10,613 bases of DNA from Entrophospora sp. SA101 (GCA_958430865.1 CAUDNR010000700.1:9071-19683), one strand, 5' to 3'. Numbered from the stretch's first letter, positions 1 to 6,762 are shown. The notes: generated by a model not told the origin, from the sequence alone. A program made the numbers and translations.

Positions 1-5
1 GTGTC

Positions 6-130
6 ATTTAATTTCGTCATTCGTAATTGATTTCGTCACGCGTAATTGATTTCGTCACCCGTAATTGATTTCGTCACCCGTAATTAATTTCGTCACGCGT
101 AATTGATTTCGTCACCCGTAATTAATTTCG
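6..130. repeat. 19-bp CpG-rich minisatellite
   Basis: Five full, in-register copies of a 19-bp unit (consensus AATTGATTTCGTCACCCGT) occupy 25-119. A degenerate unit precedes them at 6-24 and a partial unit follows to about 130. Variation is confined to a few sites: GATT versus AATT, and CACCCGT versus CACGCGT. Each unit carries two or three CpG dinucleotides, whereas the flanking AT-rich DNA has very few. The array may extend beyond the left edge of the window, since position 1 already resembles part of a unit. No coding function is visible in it. Confidence 0.93.
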
Positions 131-132
131 TA

Positions 133-160
133 ATTACGTATTACGTATTACGTATTACGT
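133..160. repeat. (ATTACGT)x4 tandem repeat
   Basis: Four perfect 7-bp copies of ATTACGT directly abut the minisatellite. TACGTA inside the array is palindromic, so the tract is partly self-complementary. It probably arose by slippage from the ATTACGT-like end of the neighbouring 19-bp unit (CGTAATTACGT at the junction). Confidence 0.93.
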
Positions 161-738
161 TTTTGGCAAAATAATTACCATAGCATGTATACCCGTATGT
201 TTAATTATCATTAATTAATTCATAACACGTTAATATTTATTTAATTTTATTTAAACAAAAAAAGAAAGATACTCTGCCACCAGGGTGGTTGTGACATGGC
301 AAATGTTTGTTTCTTGTTAAATTAAATATTTTTTTTAAATAATAAATGAATGAATTCCAAATTGTTTTTCTAGTGGCGATGCTAATACTAAATCAATAAT
401 GGATTAATTTCTTGCTGGTATTTTTAGTAGTAGGAGAGGATTTTTTTCAAAAAAAGCTTAATTAATTTTCTTTAACAACACATTTTTGGAAAAGGCTTGA
501 TTTTAATCAAGTGATTTCTTTTTCATTTTTTTTTTACTTATAAATACAACCTCTGAATGTTTTAAAAAAAATTGGGAGAGTGATCATAATCATGATCAAT
601 GATCAAAAGATTTATACAACGCAATCAATTTTGTGAAACGAAAATTTTCCTTTTCTTTCGAAAATTTCCAGAGAGAGATAGTATCGTTGCCAATTCTTTT
701 TAAATATTACCAAAATATTGCCAATCTTTTCTAAATTG
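161..738. other. Non-coding AT-rich stretch with small palindromes
   Basis: No open frame with protein-like composition was found on either strand. Two local palindromes stand out. CCACCAGGGTGG at 277-288 sits inside the less AT-rich string TGCCACC..TGGCA. CTTGATTttAATCAAG at 496-511 has 7-bp arms around TT. A short direct repeat of CGAAAATTT occurs near 638-667. Homopolymer A and T runs are common. Confidence 0.6.
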
Positions 739-960
739 TTACAAAGTATGTTGCACTGATTTGATTGAGTTGTATTCTTTCGTTAAATCTGGATCAGAAG
801 GATAGCAATTTTTAGCCTTGTGGGAATTCGTAATTTCAACAGTTATGAAGTAACAATAATGACAACAGTAATAATAATAATAAAAACCATACGGAAATTT
901 GCATTGTATGCAATAAATCATATAGAACAAAAAGCAGTTTAGCCCAATATGGAAGCACAG
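739..960 (-). other. Open frame of unknown nature, Cys/Tyr-rich then polar
   Basis: A minus-strand frame is open from just after a TGA at 961-963 down to a TAA at 739-741, about 73 codons. It has no ATG until the fourteenth codon. The first half is rich in Cys, Tyr and Phe, partly because a TAT trinucleotide run encodes five tyrosines. The second half is polar and more protein-like (NSHKAKNCYPSDPDLTKEYN). It could be an exon or remnant. No family was recognised, and chance openness cannot be excluded. Confidence 0.25.
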
Positions 961-1337
961 TCATTTTGATTATCAAGAATATCCTTTAAATGATCCCCTT
1001 CTTTCCAAATAAATAGAATTTAATTTTAATATTAAAAAAAATTGTCTTTACATTATAAAAAGTTTTGGGGAAAAAATCATTTATTGTTTCATATAGTGGG
1101 GTATGACTATTACTTCATTTGATTCATTATGAGACATTAATACAATATTATACTGTATATGGATGTCAAAAGAATTTCAAAAGGTAGTATCAGTTAGTTG
1201 TTCTATAATAATTGTTAATAATTATGTATAATATATTTATTTATTTATTTATTATTAGATAAATATGATAAATAAAATAAAAATATACTACTTTGTAAAC
1301 ATTGGGGAAAACTTGTACGTTCTTATAAGAAGTTAAA
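961..1337. other. AT-rich non-coding stretch
   Basis: Nothing gene-like was seen on either strand. The stretch contains A and T runs and a TTTATTTATTTATTTATTATT slippage tract near 1235-1256. Confidence 0.6.
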
Positions 1338-1535
1338 ATGTTGGGTAAAACAGATCAATTAAACCCACGTTTACTTAGCAAAACACAAACTTTTACATGC
1401 AAGAATTTAGATAAATTTCTGTACTAAATGATATTGGCAGATGACATTTCATCAACAACATTTTATGGATTATTTTTGGAGGAGAGTATTAGAAATTTTA
1501 TTAAAAAAATTATAATATCTCTTTTTCCAAAATAA
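1338..1535 (+). pseudogene. Coding-like remnant interrupted by one stop
   Basis: An ATG at 1338 opens 29 codons (beginning MLGKTDQLNPRLLSKTQTF). A TAA at 1425-1427 is followed immediately, in the same frame, by an ATG and 35 more codons (including ILADDISSTTFYGLFLEES) to a TAA at 1533. The amino-acid mix is that of an ordinary soluble protein, unlike the Ile/Tyr/Asn/Lys text usual for random AT-rich DNA. A single nonsense change in an old exon would explain it. Chance is possible because each half is short. No family was recognised, and a TAA lies two codons upstream of the first ATG. Confidence 0.35.
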
Positions 1536-1640
1536 AGCAAAAAATAAATTAATGTTAATATTATTTCCTTTATAAATAGTAATAAACGATAATATTTAAA
1601 AGAATAATTTTAAAAAATTAAATATGAACTTCAAACAAAA

Positions 1641-1715
1641 ATGAGAATTTCCACCATGCTAATAATATTATTATTAATATTAATATCGTGTATTCTTACG
1701 CCTCCAATCATTTAA
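1641..1715 (+). CDS. 24-codon hydrophobic micro-ORF
   Basis: ATG at 1641 starts MRIS followed by a strongly hydrophobic Leu/Ile run ending in Cys and TPPII, then TAA. The profile resembles a secretory signal peptide: charged start, hydrophobic core, small or polar end. Most of the hydrophobic core comes from an ATT/AAT-rich slippage tract, so it may be accidental. No downstream exon was identified. The end of the frame overlaps the inverted repeat at 1690-1745. Confidence 0.15.
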   Translation: MRISTMLIILLLILISCILTPPII

Positions 1716-1745
1716 CAAGCCTCAACCAATAAACAGTAAGAATAC
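1690..1745. repeat. 10-bp perfect inverted repeat, 36-bp spacer
   Basis: GTATTCTTAC at 1690-1699 is exactly the reverse complement of GTAAGAATAC at 1736-1745. The arms could pair as a long-loop hairpin or be a relic of short terminal inverted repeats. No target-site duplication is evident at the outer edges. Confidence 0.55.
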
Positions 1746-1921
1746 TTTATTTACAAAATTTTGAAAGTAAAAATGTGTCATGGTTATGTGGTATTAATTT
1801 TTTACAATATTGTAATTTTAGCATATAACAGATTCCTCTAATTTATTAATTTGTTCATATATTTAAAAATATTTTGATCAATGAAATTTTTTTAATTTTG
1901 GGTCGTGATACGGGCATTGAA

Positions 1922-2122
1922 TTAATTACACATCAATCTTGGCATGTTATTATTTGATCTCTCTGCAAAAGGTTTCACTTTTCTGTTAATAACATGGACG
2001 GTTTTAACAAGTGATCTTGAATACCCAAACAAACTGCCAACACATGTTTTTAAAAAACTAAATTCACTATATTTCAAACAAGTTAGGCTCCATGAATAAG
2101 TTTCATTGTATATAAATGTTAA
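1922..2122 (-). pseudogene. Remnant with a possible transposase-like helix-turn-helix
   Basis: A minus-strand frame runs 66 codons from just after a TAA (2123-2125) to a TAA at 1924-1922, with no early ATG. Its middle reads CVGSLFGYSRSLVKTVHVIN and its end MPRLMCN. The G-x-x-F-G-Y-S-R-S-x-V segment followed by a short basic stretch and a P-R-L tail resembles the N-terminal helix-turn-helix and linker of Tc1/IS630-type transposases (family knowledge, recognised by eye). No DDE core follows within about 300 bases downstream on the same strand. This would make it an isolated N-terminal piece of an element other than the one at 3232-4049. The identification is tentative. Confidence 0.35.
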
Positions 2123-2188
2123 TTACAAATTCTGAAAGATGTAAAACGTTTATTAATAAATAAAACTATTTAACCAAGTCCAAGCAAT

Positions 2189-2957
2189 TCAAATATGAAA
2201 TAAACATTTACCACTAGAATAGACTCCAATTATTGTGATATCATCTCCCCATGACCCAAAGCAATCTCTTTGCATATTACATAATTTAAACAATCTTTCA
2301 TTACTCTTTTTAATTTACAAAGGTCTGATGAATCCTTAACAAAGCTTTTGTTCCATGATCCAACAAAACTTCCAAAATACCCAATTTGTATAATTTGCTT
2401 GATTTCCAGTATATAACTCTGTTTGCTTTGTGACTATTATCCATGGTATCTCTTTGCATATTACATAATTTAAACAATCTTTCATTACTCTTTTTAATTT
2501 ACAAAGGTCTGATGAATCCTTAACAAAGCTTTTGTTCCATGATCCAACAAAACTTCCAAAATACCCAATTTGTATAATTTGCTTGATTTCCAGTATATAA
2601 CTCTGTTTGCTTTGTGACTATTATCCATGGTATCTAGGAAAAAATTTTGGTTGATATTCTTACGTTCCATCATCATACTCTGCAAATAAATCTCTCCATT
2701 AGTTGAAATGCATCCAGTTAACCTAACCGCAAAAGAGGAAAAAAAAACAATAGAAAACACCAAAAATAAAGTTTGCGACTATACTTCAAAACATTACTGC
2801 TTCTAGTGGCACCCCCGAAAACTGTATCAATGAACATTACATTATACATGGATTCATTGATTGTTAGATCTTTAATGTACTGACTTTCGTTTTTGAATTC
2901 AAACAAAATGAATGAGATAATTTTAGGAAGTTGAACTCTCCTCACTTTAACTATCAT
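2189..2957 (-). pseudogene. Decayed minus-strand gene of unidentified family
   Basis: Coding-like text runs down the minus strand in successive frames. From an ATG at 2957 a 79-codon frame includes FEFKNESQYIKDLTINESM and FIDTVFGGATRSSNVLKYS. An overlapping frame (2763-2494, opening at TTG) includes TGCISTNGEIYLQ. A third frame through the 184-bp duplicated unit reads GYFGSFVGSWNKSFVKDSSD and LCKLKRVMKDCLNYVICK. After one more shift, just beyond the lower-coordinate copy, it reads GDDITIIGVYSSGK. The order K-L-x-R-x-M-K-D-x-L-x-x-x-I then I-T-I-I-G-V-Y-S-S-G recalls the end of the nuclease-like, Crinkler-type accessory proteins expanded in some early-diverging fungi. That link is inference from pattern memory only. 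Frameshifts and the duplication argue against a working gene. Confidence 0.4.
2264..2635. repeat. Perfect 184-bp tandem duplication
   Basis: Copy 1 (2264-2447) and copy 2 (2448-2631) match base for base on reading them side by side, and the repeat continues four bases (ATCT) into 2632-2635 before diverging. 184 is not a multiple of three (3x61+1), so the duplication shifts any frame crossing it. It lies inside the minus-strand gene remnant. The absence of differences in such decayed DNA means a very recent event or an assembly artefact. Confidence 0.95.
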
Positions 2958-3231
2958 GTTGTTGTTACTTTATTACACAGTTATGAAATTTTTTATTAGA
3001 TCATCCGATCATTTCTACAAAACTCACTTGTTTTGTGCTATATATGCACAATGTGAAATCATTACGTGCTATTATTATGGAATTAATGAATGAATAAAAT
3101 GTTTTTATTACCCAGAGGACACTACCTGCCTGAATACACCATCCTCTAAACTAAATTAATCAATCAAATATAGGGGGTTTGGACGCAACTCCTTTTAATT
3201 GACTAATTTCATTTTCATTTTCACAACAACA
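2958..3231. other. Intergenic stretch bordering the transposase relic
   Basis: No gene was seen. The string TAGGGGGTTTGGACGCAACT starting at 3172 is unusually G-rich for the region and begins with TA next to the shortened 3' end of the transposase relic. It could therefore be a terminal repeat of the element. Only a 9-bp core (GGGTTTGGA) has an inverted match on the other side, near 3962, which falls inside the transposase text, so this is not established. Confidence 0.35.
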
Positions 3232-3255
3232 TGGATAAGGATTCATTAATGGCGG

Positions 3256-3412
3256 CTATAAAATAATAATAGACAAAAATATATTTTATTATTTATTCAG
3301 ATCCCATATAAATTTATTATTAAATTCACATCACGATTACATTTCCCTCTAACAAATTATCTTTTTTATTAATCTATAAATTTTTTACAAACGCATAAAT
3401 TATTTCACTCAC
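3256..3412 (-). other. Intron within the transposase relic
   Basis: On the minus strand the interval begins GTGAGTGAAA and ends TTTTATAG. It separates the codons for LEQV from those for PPLMNPYP. The splice is phase 0 and the join fits the usual transposase order (..EQV-P-x-M-NPYP). The interval itself is AT-rich and has stops in the coding frame. Confidence 0.6.
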
Positions 3413-3704
3413 AACTTGTTCCAAATAAAACTTTAAAATCTTTCTTTTAGTGCAACAACCTTCCATGATGTTAAATGCAGTATATCCTTCTAAAGTCGGT
3501 GCAAGCAGTATGTTAAATCTTTTATCATGTACAAAAACTGCTTTCTGATTGATTCATTGATTTCTAAATGAATAATCATATAAACGTGATATTGATCTCT
3601 CATTCATATAAAAATTAGTTGTTCTGATGAGTAGTAGTAACTACCTATTGTCAGAATGAAAAACCATGAAGAAGTTCATTTCTTTCTTTTGCGGCTCTTG
3701 TTAT

Positions 3705-3753
3705 CTATTATATAAAAGTTTTCATGAAATCAAATTTTTGTATATAATTTTAC
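3705..3753 (-). other. Short intron within the transposase relic
   Basis: On the minus strand the 49-base interval begins GTAAAATTAT and ends ATAATAG. It lies between the codons for YCGITKKK and those for AAKERNELL, two segments that are nearly contiguous in this transposase family. An A homopolymer at the donor side has probably changed length, so the frame across the join is off by one. Confidence 0.55.
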
Positions 3754-3924
3754 CTTTTTTTTTTTTGTAATTCCACAATATTTTGGGAGAGAAGCAGCTT
3801 AATGTTGCAAACTGATACGTTTTTACCGACCGGTTTCATTAAATGTTTCAACAGCCAACTCATCCAAATAAAAATCAGGATTTTGAGTAATTAACTAGTT
3901 GTTGCAATGACTATTTACATCAAA

Positions 3925-3950
3925 AAAATCATTCAATAATGAATGATTTT
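3925..3950. repeat. Hairpin with 11-bp arms
   Basis: AAAATCATTCA (3925-3935) and its exact reverse complement TGAATGATTTT (3940-3950) flank a four-base ATAA loop. It lies inside the transposase relic between the helix-turn-helix text and the linker text, where the coding frame breaks down. It may be a later small insertion or foldback. Confidence 0.6.
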
Positions 3951-4049
3951 ATAAGCATACTTCCAAACCCTTCTTATCAAAGATATTTCTTCTTTCTTGA
4001 TGTCTTTTGATAGGAGTTTCGACATATCCCAGGTTTTATATACATTCAT

Positions 4050-4385
4050 GACTCTTTTTACATAATATATTTGCAATTATTTGATCTGTATGGCCATCAA
4101 TATGTAAAAACACAGCTCTCCATTTCAAAGATCAACAATTTCCAAATTTAGAAATAAAGTAATTAACCAATTTTAGCATTAGTATATAGTAATTATCCAG
4201 GGACTATAGTCATGTGACTCGAACAATGTTATTATTATTATTAATTTTTTTAGTGGCGATAAATTTTTAAAGGAACTCAGTCAGCAATTAGGGTTAGTAT
4301 GTTAAGCCAAATAATATCAGACGAACATATTGATAAATAAAATACATGCAATATTGTCTACTCCACCACTTCCAAAAGATAATTA
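4050..4385. other. AT-rich stretch, no gene
   Basis: No supported gene. The transposase reading frame stays open a few codons upstream of the ATG at 4049 and then reaches a stop. A single TTAGGGTTAG string at 4285-4294 matches a telomere-type hexamer once and does not form an array. Confidence 0.45.
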
Positions 4386-4571
4386 TCAACGAAAGATTTC
4401 CCTGCGTTTCTCAATAATGAATTGGTTATCTTCATATATCTTCATAAAATACCCAGAAGTTCCCTCATTTTTGATTAACTTACACAAAGAATAGGTAGGA
4501 CAAATAGTATATGTAGGAGATATATTGTTATTTTTATCTTCCTTCGATTCATCTAGTTGATGGTAACATAA
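4386..4571 (-). pseudogene. Coding-like remnant of unknown family
   Basis: The minus-strand frame is open for 61 codons between a TAG (4574-4572) and a TGA (4388-4386), without an early ATG. It reads LDESKEDKNNNISPTYTICP near the start and NEGTSGYFMKIYEDNQFIIE followed by KRREIFR at the end. Charge balance and the spread of residues are protein-like. After two adjacent stops the same frame continues with SFGSGGVDNIACILF, suggesting that the original coding region went further. No family was recognised. Confidence 0.35.
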
Positions 4572-4808
4572 CTATTTTTAAATCAGATTGTTTTTTAATG
4601 CTTCTAAATTACACACTCGAGAACATTATTTACCTTTATTATTATTTCTATTTTTATATATATTATTTTTTCCTGTTTTGATGTGGCTGTGCTGTGTATG
4701 TTTGTTTTGGGAAATGTTTATTAATATGTTCACATGACTAATCCTACCTTGCAATTATAATATAAATGCTCACTCCCCAAAATTTTAGTGACCAACATTT
4801 AACAGATT

Positions 4809-5180
4809 TCACCAATAAAAGAAAGAATACTTATTTTGAAGGAAAAGGTTTATAGCATAAAGCAGTCTATATTTTATATGTCTCTTTGTTGGTAATGGCG
4901 GTGAAATATCTCTTATTTTTTTTCTTTTGATAGTCGCGCAATCATAGATCGGTTTTTTCTGAAAGAGATAATAAAGCATTAATAAAATAATGTTTTCCTT
5001 GATAGTCACATAAATGAGATTGTTCATTACCAGATAGATTGTATCAAGTTTTTTTTTTTTGAAAAAGTGAATAAATGTATTAATTATTATTGATAATAGA
5101 TCTCTAGCAAAATAATATTTTCTTTTGTTTTTCCTTGGTGTTCGTGTAACAAGATTGTTCACTGCCAAATACATTAACAT
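4809..5180 (-). CDS. 123-codon basic open frame, probably not a conserved gene
   Basis: ATG at 5180 opens 123 codons ending at 4809. The product is rich in Lys, Ile, Leu, Tyr and Asn, very poor in acidic residues, and contains a poly-Lys run from an A homopolymer. An uninterrupted frame of this length is uncommon in such AT-rich DNA. A different minus-strand frame over the same DNA gives more natural text (NEQSHLCDYQGKHYFINALL at about 5028-4969, then LRDYQKKKNKRYFTAITNK), broken only by one TGA. The long frame may therefore be the shadow of a decayed gene in that other frame. No family was recognised for either. Confidence 0.25.
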   Translation of the reverse strand: MLMYLAVNNLVTRTPRKNKRKYYFARDLLSIIINTFIHFFKKKKLDTIYLVMNNLIYVTIKENIILLMLYYLFQKKPIYDCATIKRKKIRDISPPLPTKRHIKYRLLYAINLFLQNKYSFFYW

Positions 5181-5230
5181 TGTTTAACTATAGTTACATT
5201 TTTTTTTTTGAAAAAAGAAATAATTGATAT
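4980..5230. repeat. Diverged direct duplication, period about 125-150 bp
   Basis: Corresponding blocks recur in the same order. AATAATGTTTTCC (about 4986) matches AATAATATTTTCT (5111). AGATTGTTCATTACCAGATA (5018-5037) matches AGATTGTTCACTGCCAAATA (5152-5171). A long T run followed by GAAAAA occurs at about 5049-5066 and again at about 5198-5216. The offset grows from 125 to about 150 bases through insertions. It is an old tandem duplication, in contrast to the fresh one at 2264. Confidence 0.65.
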
Positions 5231-5275
5231 TATATATAATAAGATAATATAATATATTTGCTGTTTAATATATAT

Positions 5276-5672
5276 GTTGATCCGGGTCAACTGGAGCTCT
5301 TTATTTGAGATAATTTAACAAATTTTTGACCATGTAAATTGTGAAAGTCTTTGTGTGATTTTTTAAGAACATTTTTGATCCAATGAAGCCTCTTCTAAGA
5401 CATGTAGACCCAGTTTCAGCCAAATCAAGTAGTCTGAAATATTACACATTTAGTGATATTATGTAAAAAAAAAAATCGATAAATATAATTAAAATGTTTT
5501 ACTATAAAATTTTTGACCAGAGCAAATTGCCCCCATGTATACAAGTCATCTAATTTTTAGTCGTATTTAGTGATCTAAAATATAATGAAAAAGATTAATG
5601 GTCATGTAGTACATAAAACAACCATATATTGTGCTTCATTGCTGATGGACGTTTTTGATCAAAAGAAATTGC
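5276..5672. repeat. Degenerate direct repeats and a near-palindrome
   Basis: GTTGATCCGGGTCAAC (5276-5291) is palindromic at 14 of 16 positions. Downstream, a related motif recurs in the same orientation at 5323, 5372, 5510 and 5652. The last two, TTTTTGACCAGAGCAAATTG and TTTTTGATCAAAAGAAATTG (each followed by C), agree at 17 of 21 positions and lie 142 bases apart. The stretch looks like eroded copies of a non-coding repeat. No protein-like frame was seen. Confidence 0.45.
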
Positions 5673-6120
5673 TTCTAATAAAAATCAGCAAAGATTTGGT
5701 CTAGATAAATGATCTCATATTGACTTGATATTAGAGTTTTCAGTAGGACATCCATGCAATATTCTAAAATAAAATGAAATGATGTATTAATAACAATAGC
5801 ATCTAACATTTAAATATACATACACATTGCAAATACTTGTTATTACTAATAAATATAGACATGCGAATTATACAGAACATGGTGATGGGTTTTTGTTGTT
5901 TAATGGGGTATTTTTTTTAAGACCAATTTTTGGGGTCCAAAATTAATAGAATCAAGTAATAAGTAGTAATAGGCAATAACAAATGTTTTATTTTTTACTT
6001 TACTTTTTTTTTCTTTAAAAATTTATACTCACATCTTTAATATAATATCATCTTGAATATATTCTTACATACTTACCTAATCATTGGTATATATATATAT
6101 GTATATATATATAACATCCT
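5673..6120. other. Non-coding AT-rich stretch with a TA microsatellite
   Basis: No gene-like frame. The alternating TATATATATATATGTATATATATATA tract lies at about 6088-6113 and immediately precedes the hairpin array. Confidence 0.6.
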
Positions 6121-6372
6121 ACAATCGTGAAAATTAAATTATAATTTTATCAAAATTATTTATTTTTAATTTCAATTTCACATATATATCAACAACATCA
6201 TACACACAAAGATAACAATTTACAATCTTGAAATTTATTTTATAATTTCAATTTCACATACACACAACCACACACGTAGATTATAGCCTTTCATAATTGT
6301 GAAAATTAAATTTTATTTATTTTTTATAATTTCAACTTCAAATAATAACATTACACGTCAAGTAATAAAAAG
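6121..6372. repeat. Three tandem hairpin-forming units, about 75-95 bp each
   Basis: Each unit begins with a form of GTGAAAATTAAATT (6128; CTTGAAATTTATTT near 6226; 6299) and ends with a form of TAATTTCAATTTCAC (about 6168-6181; 6243-6257; AATTTCAACTTCAAA near 6337). The start and end of each unit are imperfect inverted repeats, so each can fold on itself and can also pair with its neighbours. Spacers are rich in CA/TA dinucleotides (ACACACAACCACACAC). No coding potential. It could be a foldback element amplified in tandem. Confidence 0.6.
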
Positions 6373-6509
6373 AATGGTAAGTTTGTTTTTTTTTTTGAAT
6401 TAAACAATATTAAAAAAATAAATAGATATATATGTATTTCTTTTCCAAATATTACATTCCATCTCATTGTTAACAAAGATTAACAAATAAGTAAATTGTC
6501 ACAAAAAAA

Positions 6510-6762
6510 TTATCTTTTCTTCTTTCTTTCATCCTGCTTTCTATAATTATCTCTCTCATCTCCCCTTTCTTCAATTTCTTTTCCTTCCTTTCCCTCGTAA
6601 CTTTAAATAATCTTTAAATGAGAATGGTTTACCTTCATCTTTATCCTTTTCATCAGAATTACAACATTTTTATTGAGCTATTTCTGATAATGGTCTAGTT
6701 AATTTTGGTAAAGTGAGAAATAACGGTTTATTTATCTAACTTAACTTTGGTTTTTTAGGCAT
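6510..6762 (-). pseudogene. Decayed protein start, basic/charged, head-to-head with the plus-strand exon
   Basis: On the minus strand an ATG at 6762 opens MPKKPKLS, then TAG (6738-6736), INKPLFLTLPKLTRPLSEIA plus Q, then TAA (6672-6670). KCCNSDEKDKDEGKPFSFKD follows, then YLKLRG, all in one frame to a TGA at 6573-6571. Shifting one base at about 6600 continues as a charged tail (EGKEGKEIEERGDERD, then KQDERKKKR) to a TAA at 6512-6510. The Pro/Lys-rich start, continuous protein-like text and two stops suggest a nonsense-mutated gene or exon. Unrelated chance frames are less likely. The same DNA on the plus strand is the pyrimidine-rich tract before the zinc-ribbon exon. No family was recognised. 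Confidence 0.4.
6731..6759 (+). other. 3' splice site (branch point, pyrimidine tract, AG)
   Basis: CTAAC at 6736-6740 fits a branch-point consensus about 19 bases before the AG at 6757-6758. It is followed by TTAACTTTGGTTTTTTAG. The codon formed by that AG would be TAG in the downstream reading frame, so the frame can only be entered by splicing. A good donor-like sequence (G|GTAAAGT, 6708) lies 51 bases upstream, but the matching phase runs into TAG at 6696, so the true donor is unresolved. Confidence 0.6.

Larger units (their letters stand above)
3232..4049 (-). pseudogene. Tc1/IS630-type DDE transposase, decayed, with two introns
   Basis: The domain order is complete for the N-terminal two thirds of a family transposase, read on the minus strand. 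The N-terminal helix-turn-helix region (WDMSKLLSKDIKKEEISLIR, ATG at 4049 or 4025) is followed by a linker (NPDFYLDELAVETFNETGR, 3882-3826). Next come YCGITKKK, AAKERNELL and IGSYYYSSEQLIFI, leading to the first catalytic Asp-Glu. The core follows (AVFVHDKRFNILLAPTLEGY, then TAFNIMEGCCTKRK, 3604-3413) and finally PPLMNPYP (3255-3232). Introns fit at 3753-3705 (GTAAAA..AATAG) and 3412-3256 (GTGAGT..TATAG); removing the second joins the text to PPLMNPYP in phase. Decay is clear: one TGA in the core, several one-base shifts, a frameshift at the first Asp, Asn where family members have the second Asp, and no Asn-Pro-Ile-Glu segment. It is inactive. Flanking terminal repeats were not found with confidence. 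Confidence 0.8.

Noticed and set aside
3172..3975. GGGTTTGGA inverted pair as terminal repeats of the transposase element
   Set aside because: Only a 9-base core matches, and the right-hand copy lies inside the transposase coding text, not outside it.
371..4260. Shared 10-mer TAGTGGCGAT at 371 and 4251
   Set aside because: Ten-base matches are expected many times by chance in a window this size, and the flanks do not extend the match.
4285..4294. TTAGGGTTAG telomere-like string
   Set aside because: A single copy and no array. TAGGGTTAG recurs near 10180 and is likewise isolated.
4197..4750. Possible miniature element bounded by TAGTCATGTGA and TCACATGACTA
   Set aside because: Only 11 bases match as an inverted repeat, the outer flanks do not align, and there is no target-site duplication. 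A match this short is expected by chance in 10 kb.
6618..6692. Plus-strand 25-codon frame as first exon of the zinc-ribbon gene
   Set aside because: Its phase would fit exon 6759, but the donor would be GTCTAG, a poor splice site. The better donor at 6708 is out of phase because of TAG at 6696.
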